A model generated the notes under the pieces. It was not told the DNA's origin, did no database searches, and saw only the letters and a program-made list of their open reading frames with translations. From contig JAKSIV010000007.1 of assembly GCA_024398635.1 (NCBI GenBank), positions 1 to 64,000 on the forward strand: a stretch of 64,000 nucleotides of DNA. Reading direction: 5' to 3'. The position numbers and the translations under genes were made by a program. Source of the stretch: Bacteroidaceae bacterium. GTDB lineage: Bacteria > Bacteroidota > Bacteroidia > Bacteroidales > Bacteroidaceae. Below are positions 8,614-16,844 of this stretch, piece after piece. Positions within the stretch are counted from its first letter, which is position 1. Each line of letters opens with the position of its first letter.

Positions 8614-9168
8614 TTACTTAACGGGGATAGCCTCTTTGAGTTTATCAATAACTGCCTGGCGTGCCTCGGGGGTGGGGTTACGCTTGAGAGTGGTACCCTC
8701 AACAAGGTTCAGGTCAGGATACTGCTGCTTAATATAGTTGAAAGAGTTGGTCAGGTCACTGCTTCCAGAAGTGGAGAAGATGATGACGGTCTTGCCCTTG
8801 AGGTCATTTTTCTCTATGAAGGTGTAAATGATATTGGGTGCGTAATTACCCCAGATGGGGAATCCTATGAAAACTACATCGTACTGCTTGAGATTCTTGG
8901 GGCTCTCCTTGAGCTCGGGACGCATAGCTTTGTCGGCCATCTCCTTGAAGGCGCGTGCCTCGCGGTTACCCAGGTTTACATCCTCGGCGGTGTAGGGCTG
9001 GGCACCCTCAATCTCGAACAGGTCGGCACCGGTTGCCTTGGCCAGATCCTGTGACAGGGATTTTGTTGTACCTGAAGCTGAGAAGTAGGTTATCAATACT
9101 TTAGGTTCCTTTGCCGAGCAAACGGCCATCATCATGATGGCGAGTGTCAGAATAAGAGTTTTCTTCAT
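8614..9168 (-). CDS. Exported flavodoxin-family protein
   Basis: 184 residues. It begins with a signal peptide (MKKTLILTLAIMMMAVCSA), then a flavodoxin fold. The FMN phosphate loop is visible as YFSASGTTKSL (about 28-38), and PIWGNYAP and IIFSTSGSSDL match the isoalloxazine-contacting loops of the flavodoxin_4 family. Flavodoxins are normally cytosolic, so the export signal is notable; similar exported members are known in Bacteroidetes. An electron-transfer role is inferred. It is the first gene of the flavodoxin-permease-kinase unit and has its own -7 box. Confidence 0.83.
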   Translation of the reverse strand: MKKTLILTLAIMMMAVCSAKEPKVLITYFSASGTTKSLSQDLAKATGADLFEIEGAQPYTAEDVNLGNREARAFKEMADKAMRPELKESPKNLKQYDVVFIGFPIWGNYAPNIIYTFIEKNDLKGKTVIIFSTSGSSDLTNSFNYIKQQYPDLNLVEGTTLKRNPTPEARQAVIDKLKEAIPVK

Positions 9169-9204
9169 AGTCGTATCTTTTCTTGTTAGTTGTTATCTGA
9201 ACTG

Positions 9205-9234
9205 CGAATATATGAAAAAAAGAGAGTATCTTAG
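9205..9234. promoter_or_regulatory. Divergent -7 boxes for the flavodoxin operon and ybjQ
   Basis: The minus strand reads TATATTCG (9212-9205), a good match to TAnnTTYG. The plus strand reads TATCTTAG (9227-9234), a weaker match. The 14 nt between them are purine-rich on the plus strand. Neither has a clear TTG at -33. Confidence 0.4.
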
Positions 9235-9258
9235 CCATGAACAATAATTGAATTGCAT

Positions 9259-9579
9259 ATGATAATGACAACAACTCCGACCATAGAAGGTCGTAACATT
9301 ACCGAATACCGTGGCGTAGTGTTTGGCGAGGTAATAACAGGTGTAAACTTTATAAAGGATTTTGCCGCAAGCATTAGGGATTTCGTAGGCGGTCGCAGTG
9401 GTTCTTATGAGGATGAACTGCTCAACGCACGTGCCCAGGCCATGAAGGAACTCGAGGATAGGGCATACAAAGTCGGAGCCGATGCCGTTGTGGGTATAGA
9501 TATCGATTATGAGGTGCTGGGCCAGAGCAACAGCATGCTCATGGTTACGGCCTCCGGCACTGCAGTAAAGCTGGGATAA
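9259..9579 (+). CDS. ybjQ: YbjQ / UPF0145 family protein
   Basis: 106 residues. The start at 9259 gives an N terminus [11 protein letters not shown] that lines up without gaps with E. coli YbjQ (MQFSTTPTLEG). The family core is clear: [27 protein letters not shown], and [12 protein letters not shown]. Members form rings and were once called heavy-metal-binding, but no function is established. It is a single-gene unit, convergent with the Lrp remnant. Confidence 0.9.
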   Translation: MIMTTTPTIEGRNITEYRGVVFGEVITGVNFIKDFAASIRDFVGGRSGSYEDELLNARAQAMKELEDRAYKVGADAVVGIDIDYEVLGQSNSMLMVTASGTAVKLG

Positions 9580-9625
9580 TACCGGACAACTCCCGAATAA
9601 CCTTGCTTTTTGTCGAGGTGGCCTG

Positions 9626-9943
9626 TCAGGGAATGGTCACCCCGTGGGTGTTTTTGGTCTCGGCCATTACAAAGACGCTGTGAAGACTGCCCAGGCAGCT
9701 CATGGCGCCTAGTTTGTGTTGCATGAACTGCTGGTACGCGTGCATGTCGCGTGCATATACCTTTATCATGAAATCGTAGTCGCCGCTGGTGTTGAAGCAC
9801 TCCGTAATCTCGTCTATATCCTGGACTGCGTCAATGAACTGCTGTATCATCTCCTCGGAATGCTGCTTGAGGCGGATGTTGCATAACACCATTATGCCGT
9901 TACCCACTTTCTGTGAGTCCACTACAGCCATATAACGGGTTAT
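9626..9943 (-). pseudogene. Lrp/AsnC-type regulator, C-terminal (RAM) domain only
   Basis: The frame runs from about 9943 to 9626. From the ATG at 9931 it encodes about 101 residues with a typical Lrp effector domain (VLCNIRLKQHSEEMI, FNTSGDYDFMIKVYARDM, HSVFVMAETKNTHGV). The HTH domain of about 60 residues that should come first is gone. Upstream of the ATG the frame still reads I-T-R-Y, as in full-length Lrp proteins, and loses similarity at about 9943. That shows a real truncation rather than a natural stand-alone RAM protein. A short product from 9931 could still be made. Confidence 0.8.
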
Positions 9944-9967
9944 GAAAACTGATAAAACATACGGAAT

Positions 9968-10213
9968 ATGTCTATAAGAACAAACATTCTGGGCTACCCT
10001 CGCGTGGGTGCCAATCGTGAGCTCAAAAAAGCCGAGGAGGCATACTGGGCCGGAAAGATTTCAAGGGAGGAACTGCTTGACAGGCTGCTGCCGGTTTACA
10101 TAGAGATACTCAGGCAGCTTGAGGATCTGGGGGCCGAATATGTACAGATAGATGAACCTTTCCTTAATACGGACATTTCAGATGAGGTCAGGGCCGCATA
10201 CCGCAGACTTTGA
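9968..10213 (+). pseudogene. metE: metE remnant (cobalamin-independent methionine synthase) with internal deletion and early stop
   Basis: 81 codons. The first 37 ([20 protein letters not shown] onward to ISREELL) match the MetE N terminus. The next 44 ([20 protein letters not shown] then VQIDEP) match the region that in full-length MetE lies around residues 185-225, so about 130-150 codons are missing in frame. The frame then stops at 10211, and the remaining 500 or more residues, including the zinc-binding catalytic domain, are absent. It cannot be an active methionine synthase. It starts 25 nt from the Lrp scar, which suggests one eroded locus. Confidence 0.85.
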
Positions 10214-10304
10214 GAAACGTTACTCAAAGCGCAGCGAAAGCTATAATGAGGATCTGATGAATCTGGGACTGGAAAAGATTCCGGCCGATATTCGTTTCAA
10301 GTAA
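10203..10304 (+). pseudogene. C-terminal fragment of an unidentified protein
   Basis: Right at the metE stop a different frame is open to a TAA at 10302 and reads [20 protein letters not shown], then a tail ending KIPADIRFK. It has coding-like composition and no start codon, so it looks like the tail of a gene joined to the metE remnant by deletion. I do not recognise the parent family. Confidence 0.4.
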
Positions 10305-10470
10305 GACAGGACGTCACGAAAGCCAATATTCGTGGTCGGTTGATTTGGCAATCCCGGCCACACCGTCCTTGAAAAGGATGAGCCAACGCTTTCTATTGTA
10401 ATATTTGAAAGCGTAAAGATAGTGTTTTACTTGCAAATAAGAGCCGGATGGACTATTTTTGGGTTCTGAT
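10305..10470. other. Non-coding stretch upstream of the kinase-RapZ fusion
   Basis: This completes the degenerate zone 10214-10470. The minus strand has an open frame ending at 10314 whose last residues (RKRWLILFKDGVAGIAKSTD) look protein-like, but its start lies inside the opposite gene. I treat it as a possible remnant only. I see no convincing promoter for the downstream gene, although AT-rich sequence lies at 10395-10440. Confidence 0.3.
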
Positions 10471-11916
10471 ATGAATGCAGAACTCAAAGAGCTTTTCGGC
10501 CGGTATGCAGGGGCCGATGCACAGTCTGTGACCCGCCTCACCGCGGCAGGTTCCAACCGTGTCTATTACCGTCTGAGTGCATCGGATGGTAAAACCGTTG
10601 TAGGGGTAGAGGGTACCAATCCTGATGAGAACAGGGCGTTCCTGGTCATTGGCCGTCATCTGCGTGCCGCAGGTCTGCCTGTTCCTGAGATCCTTGCCGT
10701 TACAGATTCCGGTATGTGCTACCTGCTGCAGGACCTGGGTGACGAGTCTTTGTTCGGACTGTCGGAGAGCGCCCGTGACTGTGGGACCTACAGTGCGGAG
10801 CAGACCGCCTTGCTTGAAAAGGTGATGCGTCTGTTGCCTGACCTTCAGTTCAAGGGAGGTGACGGGCTGGATTACAGCGTCTGCTTTCCGTGTGAATCAT
10901 TTGACCGACGCAGCATATTCTGGGACCTGAACTATTTCAAGTACTCGTTCCTCAAGGCAACAGGGCTTGAGTTTCATGAGGCCAAGTTGGAGGATGATTT
11001 TGAACGTCTGTCAGCGGTATTGTTGGCCGATGCCCCTTACAATACATTCATGTACCGTGACTTCCAGGCACGCAACGTGATGGTAAAGGACGCAGAGCCC
11101 TGGTTCATAGATTTCCAGGGAGGCCGTCGCGGACCGGTGGAGTATGATGTGGCATCGTTCCTGTGGCAGGCCCGTGCCGCTTACCCCGCTTCGTTGCGTG
11201 AACATCTTATAGATACATATATTGACTCTCTTGCCCGATACCGTAAAGTTGATTCCACAGCATTCCGTAAGGGGCTTATGCATTTTGTGCTGTTCCGTAC
11301 ACTTCAGGTGCTGGGCGCATACGGATTCCGTGGCTATTTTGAGCGCAAGCAGCATTTCATAGAGAGCATTCCTGCTGCCATCGGTAACCTGAATGACCTG
11401 TTGAATGCGGGAGTAGGTGCTAAAGAGTATCCCTATCTGATTCAGGTGCTCAGTGATATGGTCAGGTTGCCGCAGTTTGCACCTGTATCTGTTCCGGCTG
11501 ACGGTAAACTTACCGTACGTGTAATGAGTTTCAGTTACCGCAAGGGCGGCATCCCTGAGGATAACAGCGGCAACGGAGGCGGATTTGTATTTGACTGCCG
11601 TGCCATGCATAATCCCGGCAAGTATGACCAGTACAAGAAGATTACCGGGGCCGATGCACCCGTGATTGAGTTCCTGGAGAGCCAGGGTGAGGTGCAGCAT
11701 TATCTGGACAATGTCTACGGACTGGTTGATCCGGCGGTTGACAAATATATCGGACGCGGATTCCTGAACCTGATGGTGGCATTCGGCTGTACGGGCGGCC
11801 AGCACCGCTCGCTCTATTGCGCCAACCATCTGGCCGGGCACCTCAAAGAGAAATACGGTGACAGGATACATATCGTCCTTGAGCACCGTGAACAGAAAAA
11901 ACGCATCGAGCTATGA
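10471..11916 (+). CDS. AmgK-like sugar kinase (APH fold) fused to a RapZ C-terminal domain
   Basis: 481 residues from the ATG at 10471. Residues about 1-325 form an aminoglycoside-phosphotransferase fold: GSNRVYYRLSASDGKTVVGV near the N terminus, the catalytic loop YRDFQARNVM (Asp and Asn kept, the usual His is Tyr), and WFIDFQGGRRGPVEYDVAS for the metal site. Residues about 345-481 match the C-terminal half of RapZ (MSFSYRKGGIPEDNSGNGGG, FGCTGGQHRSLYCA, LEHREQKKR). In E. coli that half binds GlcN-6-P and small RNA. The P-loop half of RapZ is absent. The next gene is MurU-like with an ATGA overlap, so the kinase half probably makes MurNAc or GlcNAc 1-phosphate for recycling. Confidence 0.85.
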   Translation: MNAELKELFGRYAGADAQSVTRLTAAGSNRVYYRLSASDGKTVVGVEGTNPDENRAFLVIGRHLRAAGLPVPEILAVTDSGMCYLLQDLGDESLFGLSESARDCGTYSAEQTALLEKVMRLLPDLQFKGGDGLDYSVCFPCESFDRRSIFWDLNYFKYSFLKATGLEFHEAKLEDDFERLSAVLLADAPYNTFMYRDFQARNVMVKDAEPWFIDFQGGRRGPVEYDVASFLWQARAAYPASLREHLIDTYIDSLARYRKVDSTAFRKGLMHFVLFRTLQVLGAYGFRGYFERKQHFIESIPAAIGNLNDLLNAGVGAKEYPYLIQVLSDMVRLPQFAPVSVPADGKLTVRVMSFSYRKGGIPEDNSGNGGGFVFDCRAMHNPGKYDQYKKITGADAPVIEFLESQGEVQHYLDNVYGLVDPAVDKYIGRGFLNLMVAFGCTGGQHRSLYCANHLAGHLKEKYGDRIHIVLEHREQKKRIEL

Positions 11917-12656
11917 ATGCGCTGATTCTTGCGGCAGGACTGGGAACGCGGCTTGGAGACCTTACATCGGACCGCCCCAAGGCACTTGTGGAGGTTCTCG
12001 GTAAGACAATGCTGGAGCATCAGCTGCGTCATCTTTCAGCGGCAGGATTTGACCGTTTCGTAATAAACATACACCACTTTGCACCCAAGGTAAAGGCTTT
12101 CCTTGGGGAGCACGGGAACTTTGGGCTGGACATCCGTCTGTCCGATGAGAGTGACCTTCTGCTGGATACCGGAGGAGGCATTCGCAAGGCCATGCGGCTG
12201 TTCGGTAATGACCAGCCTGTGATGGTGCATAATGTGGACATTTTCTCCAGTGTGGATCTGAACTCTTTGTACCGTGGCCATATTGAAAGCGGTGCAGACT
12301 CAACTCTGTTGGTGGCTCAGCGTTCCACATCACGTTACCTCTATTTTGATGCTGAGGGCTTGCTACGCGGCTGGAGTAACGAGAAGACCGGACAGGTGCG
12401 TTCCCCGTATCCGGGATTTGACAAGACGCAGTATTCACCATGTGCTTTCCAGGGTATTCATGTCCTGTCGCCGGCCTTATTGCCGTTCCTTGATGAAATT
12501 GCTGAGCAACACTTTTCAATAACAGACTTCTATGTGGACAACGCAGCCCGTCTCAGACTGCGTTCGGTTGTATCGGACGCAAAGGAGTGGGTCGATGCCG
12601 GCAAGCCCGATGCTTTGGAGCGCGCCGCACAGATAATCAAGGCATATTATGAATAA
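11913..12656 (+). CDS. murU: MurU-like sugar-1-phosphate nucleotidyltransferase
   Basis: 247 residues. The N terminus has the nucleotidyltransferase signature MNALILAAGLGTRLGDLTSD followed by RPKALVEVLGKTMLEHQL, and a metal-site Asp in HNVDIFSSVD. In Pseudomonas, MurU joins MurNAc alpha-1-phosphate and UTP to give UDP-MurNAc, bypassing de novo synthesis. The preceding gene encodes the matching AmgK-type kinase and the two overlap by 4 nt. A mannose-1-phosphate or similar specificity cannot be excluded from sequence alone. It overlaps the AlkD-like gene by 8 nt. Confidence 0.8.
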   Translation: MNALILAAGLGTRLGDLTSDRPKALVEVLGKTMLEHQLRHLSAAGFDRFVINIHHFAPKVKAFLGEHGNFGLDIRLSDESDLLLDTGGGIRKAMRLFGNDQPVMVHNVDIFSSVDLNSLYRGHIESGADSTLLVAQRSTSRYLYFDAEGLLRGWSNEKTGQVRSPYPGFDKTQYSPCAFQGIHVLSPALLPFLDEIAEQHFSITDFYVDNAARLRLRSVVSDAKEWVDAGKPDALERAAQIIKAYYE

Positions 12657-13353
12657 GCTGCTTGATGAGATGATGCAGCATGCGGAGCCCTCGCAGGTTG
12701 AGGGCCTGATGCGCTTTTTCAAGACCGGTTCGGGTCAGTACGGCTATGGTGACAAGTTTCTGGGTATAAAGGTTCCGGTAACCCGTGATGTAGTCAAGGC
12801 ATGCTGGAAGGATGTGGGTTTTACTGAACTTGAGGAGTGTGTTACCAGTCAGTATCATGAGGTTCGTCTGGCAGCATTGCTGACTCTGGTGGAGATATTC
12901 AGTCACAACAGGAAGAATCCCGCCTTGCAGAAACAATGCGTGGATTTCTATCTCTCAAATACCGCATACATCAATAATTGGGATCTCGTGGATCTCTCTT
13001 GCTATCCTTTGGTCGGCTCTTGGCTGCTGGACAAAGACCGTAGTCTGCTTTATGACCTGGCCCGTAACGGCAAGACCATCTGGGAACAGCGAATAGGAAT
13101 GGTAAGCACCATGCAGTTTATCCGTCACGGACAGACGGCCGATACCTATGCCATTGCAGAGATATTGCTATATCACAAACACGACCTTATCCAAAAGGCT
13201 GTAGGCTGGCTGCTCCGTGAAGCCGGTAAGCGTGATGCCGATGAACTCCGTTATTGGTTGGAGGCCCGTGCCCATACCATGCCGCGCACCGCACTCCGCT
13301 ACGCCATTGAGAAATTTCCCGACAGCGAGCGTCGCGCTTGGTTGATTAAATAA
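12649..13353 (+). CDS. DNA alkylation repair protein, AlkD-like
   Basis: 234 residues, typical of the AlkD/HEAT-repeat family. Helical HEAT-like repeats cover the whole protein, with the family blocks YGYGDKFLGIKVPVTRDV, YINNWDLVDLSCYPLVGSWL and KTIWEQRIGMVSTMQFIRHG. AlkD removes bulky alkylated bases without flipping them. It is the last gene of the kinase-RapZ/murU unit (8-nt overlap), although it has no evident link to cell-wall recycling. Its stop abuts the stop of the convergent gene with no gap. Confidence 0.88.
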   Translation: MNKLLDEMMQHAEPSQVEGLMRFFKTGSGQYGYGDKFLGIKVPVTRDVVKACWKDVGFTELEECVTSQYHEVRLAALLTLVEIFSHNRKNPALQKQCVDFYLSNTAYINNWDLVDLSCYPLVGSWLLDKDRSLLYDLARNGKTIWEQRIGMVSTMQFIRHGQTADTYAIAEILLYHKHDLIQKAVGWLLREAGKRDADELRYWLEARAHTMPRTALRYAIEKFPDSERRAWLIK

Positions 13354-15501
13354 TCAATAGAATCGTCCCAGAGTAGTACCTGGATAGTAGTGCAGCAGGA
13401 TTTCGCGATAGGTATAGCCTTTGGCTGCCATTACCGCAGCTCCTATTTGGCACAGACCTACGCCATGACCCCAACCGGCTCCCTTCAGTACGAATCCGTC
13501 CTGAGTTTTTTCCACTACGAACGCACTGCTGAACAGATGGCTCTCTGAGAGTGTACGGCGAATTTCCAGTTCCTTGCCTATGGTAACGGTCTGTTTTGTA
13601 CCCTCAATCTCCAGTTCATAGATGCGGCCCGAAGGACCTCGCTTGACGGGACGAATGTCAACGATATCCCCGATATCCAGGCCCGATTTTCGGCGGAATA
13701 TGTCCGATACCTGAGCGGTGGTATATTCAACCGTCCAGCGGTAATAGTCCGGGGTCTCCAAATCATACCCGTTAAGTGATTCGGAGAGAATATTGCCATC
13801 GGCCGAATTACAGAATGACTTGGGCTCGGAAAGGATCCACTCGCGTGCATTCTCTTCAATGCTGAGGTCGGGCAGGGCGCCTTCGTTGATGCTGCTGTCC
13901 CGCAACGCCACCAGGTAGGGCTTGTGCTCATCCTGCCAGCAGGTCTCGAACTGCTCGGTCACGCCGCCGCAGCACTTGCTGAAACGGGCGTCGCACAGAT
14001 GGCCTTCATGTACCAGAGTCTGTCCGAACGTCTCCTTGACGGCGGTCTCGGCTGCGGCGCTGATTATGCGGGTACGGCCCTGGTAACGTTGGCAGTGGTC
14101 ATCGGCACATACATCAAACAGGGTGTGCTGGTCATGATCATACCACTTTATGATGCGGTTCAGGATATGGTCATTGGTTACGGGTGTAGTGACATCGGCC
14201 TTATGATAGGGGGAACGGAGTTGTGCCAATACCCAGCTGCGTGATATCACGGCGTGGGCCTTGAGGAACTCCTTGGTGGCGGTGGGTTTCATCTCCGATG
14301 AGATTACGCTGGTAAGGTAATCCTCAACCGGCAGTATGTTTATGGCGCGTACCAGCCCGTTCTCTACAATGAACTTAAGCTGGCCTGAGAATGTCTGCTC
14401 CTCGTTACGCTCCCAGTGGAATCCTATTCCAATGGTGACGTCATGCAGCGTGAAGGTGCTGCCGTGCTCGCTGGGCTTGAGCGTAAGACTGTCAATCAGT
14501 ATGCCGTTCCAGTTCAGTTTGCCGCCGGTGGCGCTGATTATCATCTCACCTTCATAGACGGCGCGTCCGTCGGTAAAGCTGTCGTTCAGGCAGAACCTGA
14601 TCTCCTTTGCAGCCATTATTCCCACCCTGATCTTGGGTTGCTGCTGGGTTACCTGACGGTATATGTCGAGTACCTGTTTCTCGGTCAGGCTTTCAAAATC
14701 CTCCTTGCGCGGAGTGATTACAAGACCGAACATGTCAATACCTCCGGGACTTACCAGAATCTTGCCCTCCTCTGCGTAATAGCAGTCGGGACGGTGTTTG
14801 CTGCGCGGAATGACAGCGGTTATGACCTGACCGTCACGGTTGAATGATAGTACGTTCATGCGCGGCTCGTACTCGCCGTCATAGATGGTCATTGAAGATA
14901 TGTAATCCCACAGTTTTTGGGGGTCGGAGCCCTTTATGACCGTGACGGGGAATCCAAACGGCTGTATGGTAACGGGCTCGTCTTTCTGCGGCGGCTCGTT
15001 CTCACGCAGTTTGTCCACCAGGGGAATACCTTGGGAGCGGCCAATCTGCATGTGCAGATGGTCCGGGGCCGATGCTCCGCTGCGGGGACCGTTGTAGAAT
15101 ATCATGTATCCGGGCTCCAGCTGCTGTGCAATCCGGAGCATCTTCTCGTAGCAGTCCATGAACTTCTGGGGCCGGTGCGTGCGGCTTACCACACAGAAAT
15201 GCTCATGCAGTATGGGATAGGGGTTGAGCAACAGGTCAAATCCGTCGCCTGCGTCAAAGGTAATCTGCTCCGTGGGGCGGTTCTCGTTGCAGAGAAAACA
15301 GCTGCGGACAGCGGTCTCGGCCGGTTTTACCTTTGCTGTCGTGGATATGATACGGGCGGGGTTGTGCTGCAGTGCCAGACCTGAAGATGAGAGTACACGG
15401 GTCTGTACCTGCTCCAGATTGTCAAAAGCCTGTCTGGCGGCGGGCCATGTTGCCAACTGCTGCTCAAGGCACTGGCCAAGGTGCTTGAATATCTCTTCCA
15501 T
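13354..15501 (-). CDS. DUF4922 (HIT-like) domain fused to a SpoIID/LytB domain
   Basis: 715 residues from the ATG at 15501. The N-terminal part (to about 310) is DUF4922, a GDP-galactose-phosphorylase/HIT-like fold. It has a C-x2-C pair (SCFLCNENRP) and the histidine triad-like SAPDHLHMQIG at about residue 150. The C-terminal part (about 370-715) is SpoIID/LytB: SSEMKPTATKEFLKAHAVIS, then GAGWGHGVGLCQIGAAVMAA and LLHYYPGTTL. SpoIID cleaves denuded peptidoglycan glycan strands. There is no signal peptide, which is odd for a wall enzyme. It is coupled to the glycosyltransferase gene by a TGATG overlap. The pairing is known in Bacteroidetes but its role is not. Confidence 0.82.
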   Translation of the reverse strand: MEEIFKHLGQCLEQQLATWPAARQAFDNLEQVQTRVLSSSGLALQHNPARIISTTAKVKPAETAVRSCFLCNENRPTEQITFDAGDGFDLLLNPYPILHEHFCVVSRTHRPQKFMDCYEKMLRIAQQLEPGYMIFYNGPRSGASAPDHLHMQIGRSQGIPLVDKLRENEPPQKDEPVTIQPFGFPVTVIKGSDPQKLWDYISSMTIYDGEYEPRMNVLSFNRDGQVITAVIPRSKHRPDCYYAEEGKILVSPGGIDMFGLVITPRKEDFESLTEKQVLDIYRQVTQQQPKIRVGIMAAKEIRFCLNDSFTDGRAVYEGEMIISATGGKLNWNGILIDSLTLKPSEHGSTFTLHDVTIGIGFHWERNEEQTFSGQLKFIVENGLVRAINILPVEDYLTSVISSEMKPTATKEFLKAHAVISRSWVLAQLRSPYHKADVTTPVTNDHILNRIIKWYDHDQHTLFDVCADDHCQRYQGRTRIISAAAETAVKETFGQTLVHEGHLCDARFSKCCGGVTEQFETCWQDEHKPYLVALRDSSINEGALPDLSIEENAREWILSEPKSFCNSADGNILSESLNGYDLETPDYYRWTVEYTTAQVSDIFRRKSGLDIGDIVDIRPVKRGPSGRIYELEIEGTKQTVTIGKELEIRRTLSESHLFSSAFVVEKTQDGFVLKGAGWGHGVGLCQIGAAVMAAKGYTYREILLHYYPGTTLGRFY

Positions 15502-16838
15502 CAATTGTTGCGGTTAGTATTGATACGCCTCTGCAACTCAGCTGTGCGGAGGGAGTCCTTGTAAAGATTGTTTGCGTTGACCTTCTCGGCGCTCAGGGCG
15601 GCGTCGCTGTTGCCTTCCCAGCGGCGGCACAGGTAGAGCTCGTCAAAGATACGGCCCAGACGGTACTCTCCGGCAATACGTATGGCAACGGCATAGTCCT
15701 CACCGTAGCTTACGTTGGGGAATCCTATCTTACGTACCACAGGTGTGTAGAACGCACGTGGGGCGCCCAGACCATTTATACGCAGGGCGTTGTTGGGGCC
15801 GTTTTCATCGGTCCACTCCTTATGGCCTATTATGCCGGGAGGCAGGGTCTCAAGGTCAAAGTTACACATGCGGTAGCTGCCAATGACCATGGAGTATCCG
15901 CCCTCGCGGAATTTGTCAACAATTTTCTGTAATGTGTTGGGACTGCTGTAAAGGTCGTCACTGTCCAGTTGGATTGCAAAACGGCCGCAGCGGCTGTCGT
16001 TTATTGCCAGGTTCCAGCATCCGCCTATGCCCAGGTCAGTACGCTCGGGTATGATGTGCACCAGACGCTTGTCTGATTTGACAAGATCGGCCAGGATGGC
16101 GGTGGTTCTGTCAGTAGAGTGGTTGTCAACCACAATGACGTTGTAGGTGCCGTCCAACTTCTGGTTTAATGCAGACTTTACGGCATCGGCAACGGTGCGT
16201 TCGCGGTTGCGGACAGGTATTATGACCGACGCCAGCACCGGGAAACTGCCCTCGTCAACATTTATTGAAAGACCTGCTCCGGGCTTGACGTATCCGTCTA
16301 TCAGTTTCAGGTGCTCGGTGCATACTGCCTCCATCTCTATCTGGACATCGCGGTTACGCGGGTTCACGTAGTCAAACTGTTTCTGGCCCGATGTACGGAA
16401 ATCTGTCTCTGCAATCGTGTACAGAGGCTGGGGTATACGGACAATGGGCAGGCTGCGTTGAATTGCCAGACGCATCTGATAGAAACCTGCGCTCTTGAAT
16501 CCGGCGCCTTCAAACGCCAGATATGTGTCAATGGCTGCTGGCGTAATGAGCACCAGGGCTCCAAAGTCAAAGTCATCCCTCAGGCTACCGCTCTGGATGT
16601 CTATGAGCGGGGCGGGGACTGTGGCATCGGCCCCCATCGTCTTGACGTAATCCGAGTAGACCATGCCGGCACCAGTGGCGTCGGCGAACTGTTTCATGCG
16701 CTCTGCGGCCTCATCGGTCATTGTGACTTCCCGGCCGCTTATGTTAAGCAATATGTGCTGGTTACGGCAGGCGTTGAGAGTGTCCTTTACGTATTGTGTG
16801 GAACTGCCGTATTGTGGTAAATCAATAGTCTGTATCAT
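15501..16838 (-). CDS. Family 2 glycosyltransferase with an extra N-terminal half
   Basis: 445 residues. A GT-A family 2 domain starts at about residue 205 ([46 protein letters not shown] with the metal-binding Asp residues). The first 200 residues resemble a weakened second GT-A unit that lacks a clear nucleotide-sugar motif. No membrane segment is seen, so it should be cytosolic. It is first in a two-gene operon with the DUF4922-SpoIID protein, which suggests a role with envelope glycan, acceptor unknown. A -7 box TATCTTCG lies 7 nt before the ATG, so the leader is very short. Confidence 0.82.
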   Translation of the reverse strand: MIQTIDLPQYGSSTQYVKDTLNACRNQHILLNISGREVTMTDEAAERMKQFADATGAGMVYSDYVKTMGADATVPAPLIDIQSGSLRDDFDFGALVLITPAAIDTYLAFEGAGFKSAGFYQMRLAIQRSLPIVRIPQPLYTIAETDFRTSGQKQFDYVNPRNRDVQIEMEAVCTEHLKLIDGYVKPGAGLSINVDEGSFPVLASVIIPVRNRERTVADAVKSALNQKLDGTYNVIVVDNHSTDRTTAILADLVKSDKRLVHIIPERTDLGIGGCWNLAINDSRCGRFAIQLDSDDLYSSPNTLQKIVDKFREGGYSMVIGSYRMCNFDLETLPPGIIGHKEWTDENGPNNALRINGLGAPRAFYTPVVRKIGFPNVSYGEDYAVAIRIAGEYRLGRIFDELYLCRRWEGNSDAALSAEKVNANNLYKDSLRTAELQRRINTNRNN

Positions 16839-16844
16839 ATTCAG

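Noticed and set aside
10314-10556. 80-residue minus frame with a protein-like tail (RKRWLILFKDGVAG)
   Set aside because: Its first half is opposite the kinase gene and no start is plausible. The tail may be a remnant, so I only mention it with the non-coding stretch.
11011-11886. 291-residue open frame opposite the kinase-RapZ fusion
   Set aside because: It lies wholly inside a gene with clear domains, so it is a mirror frame.
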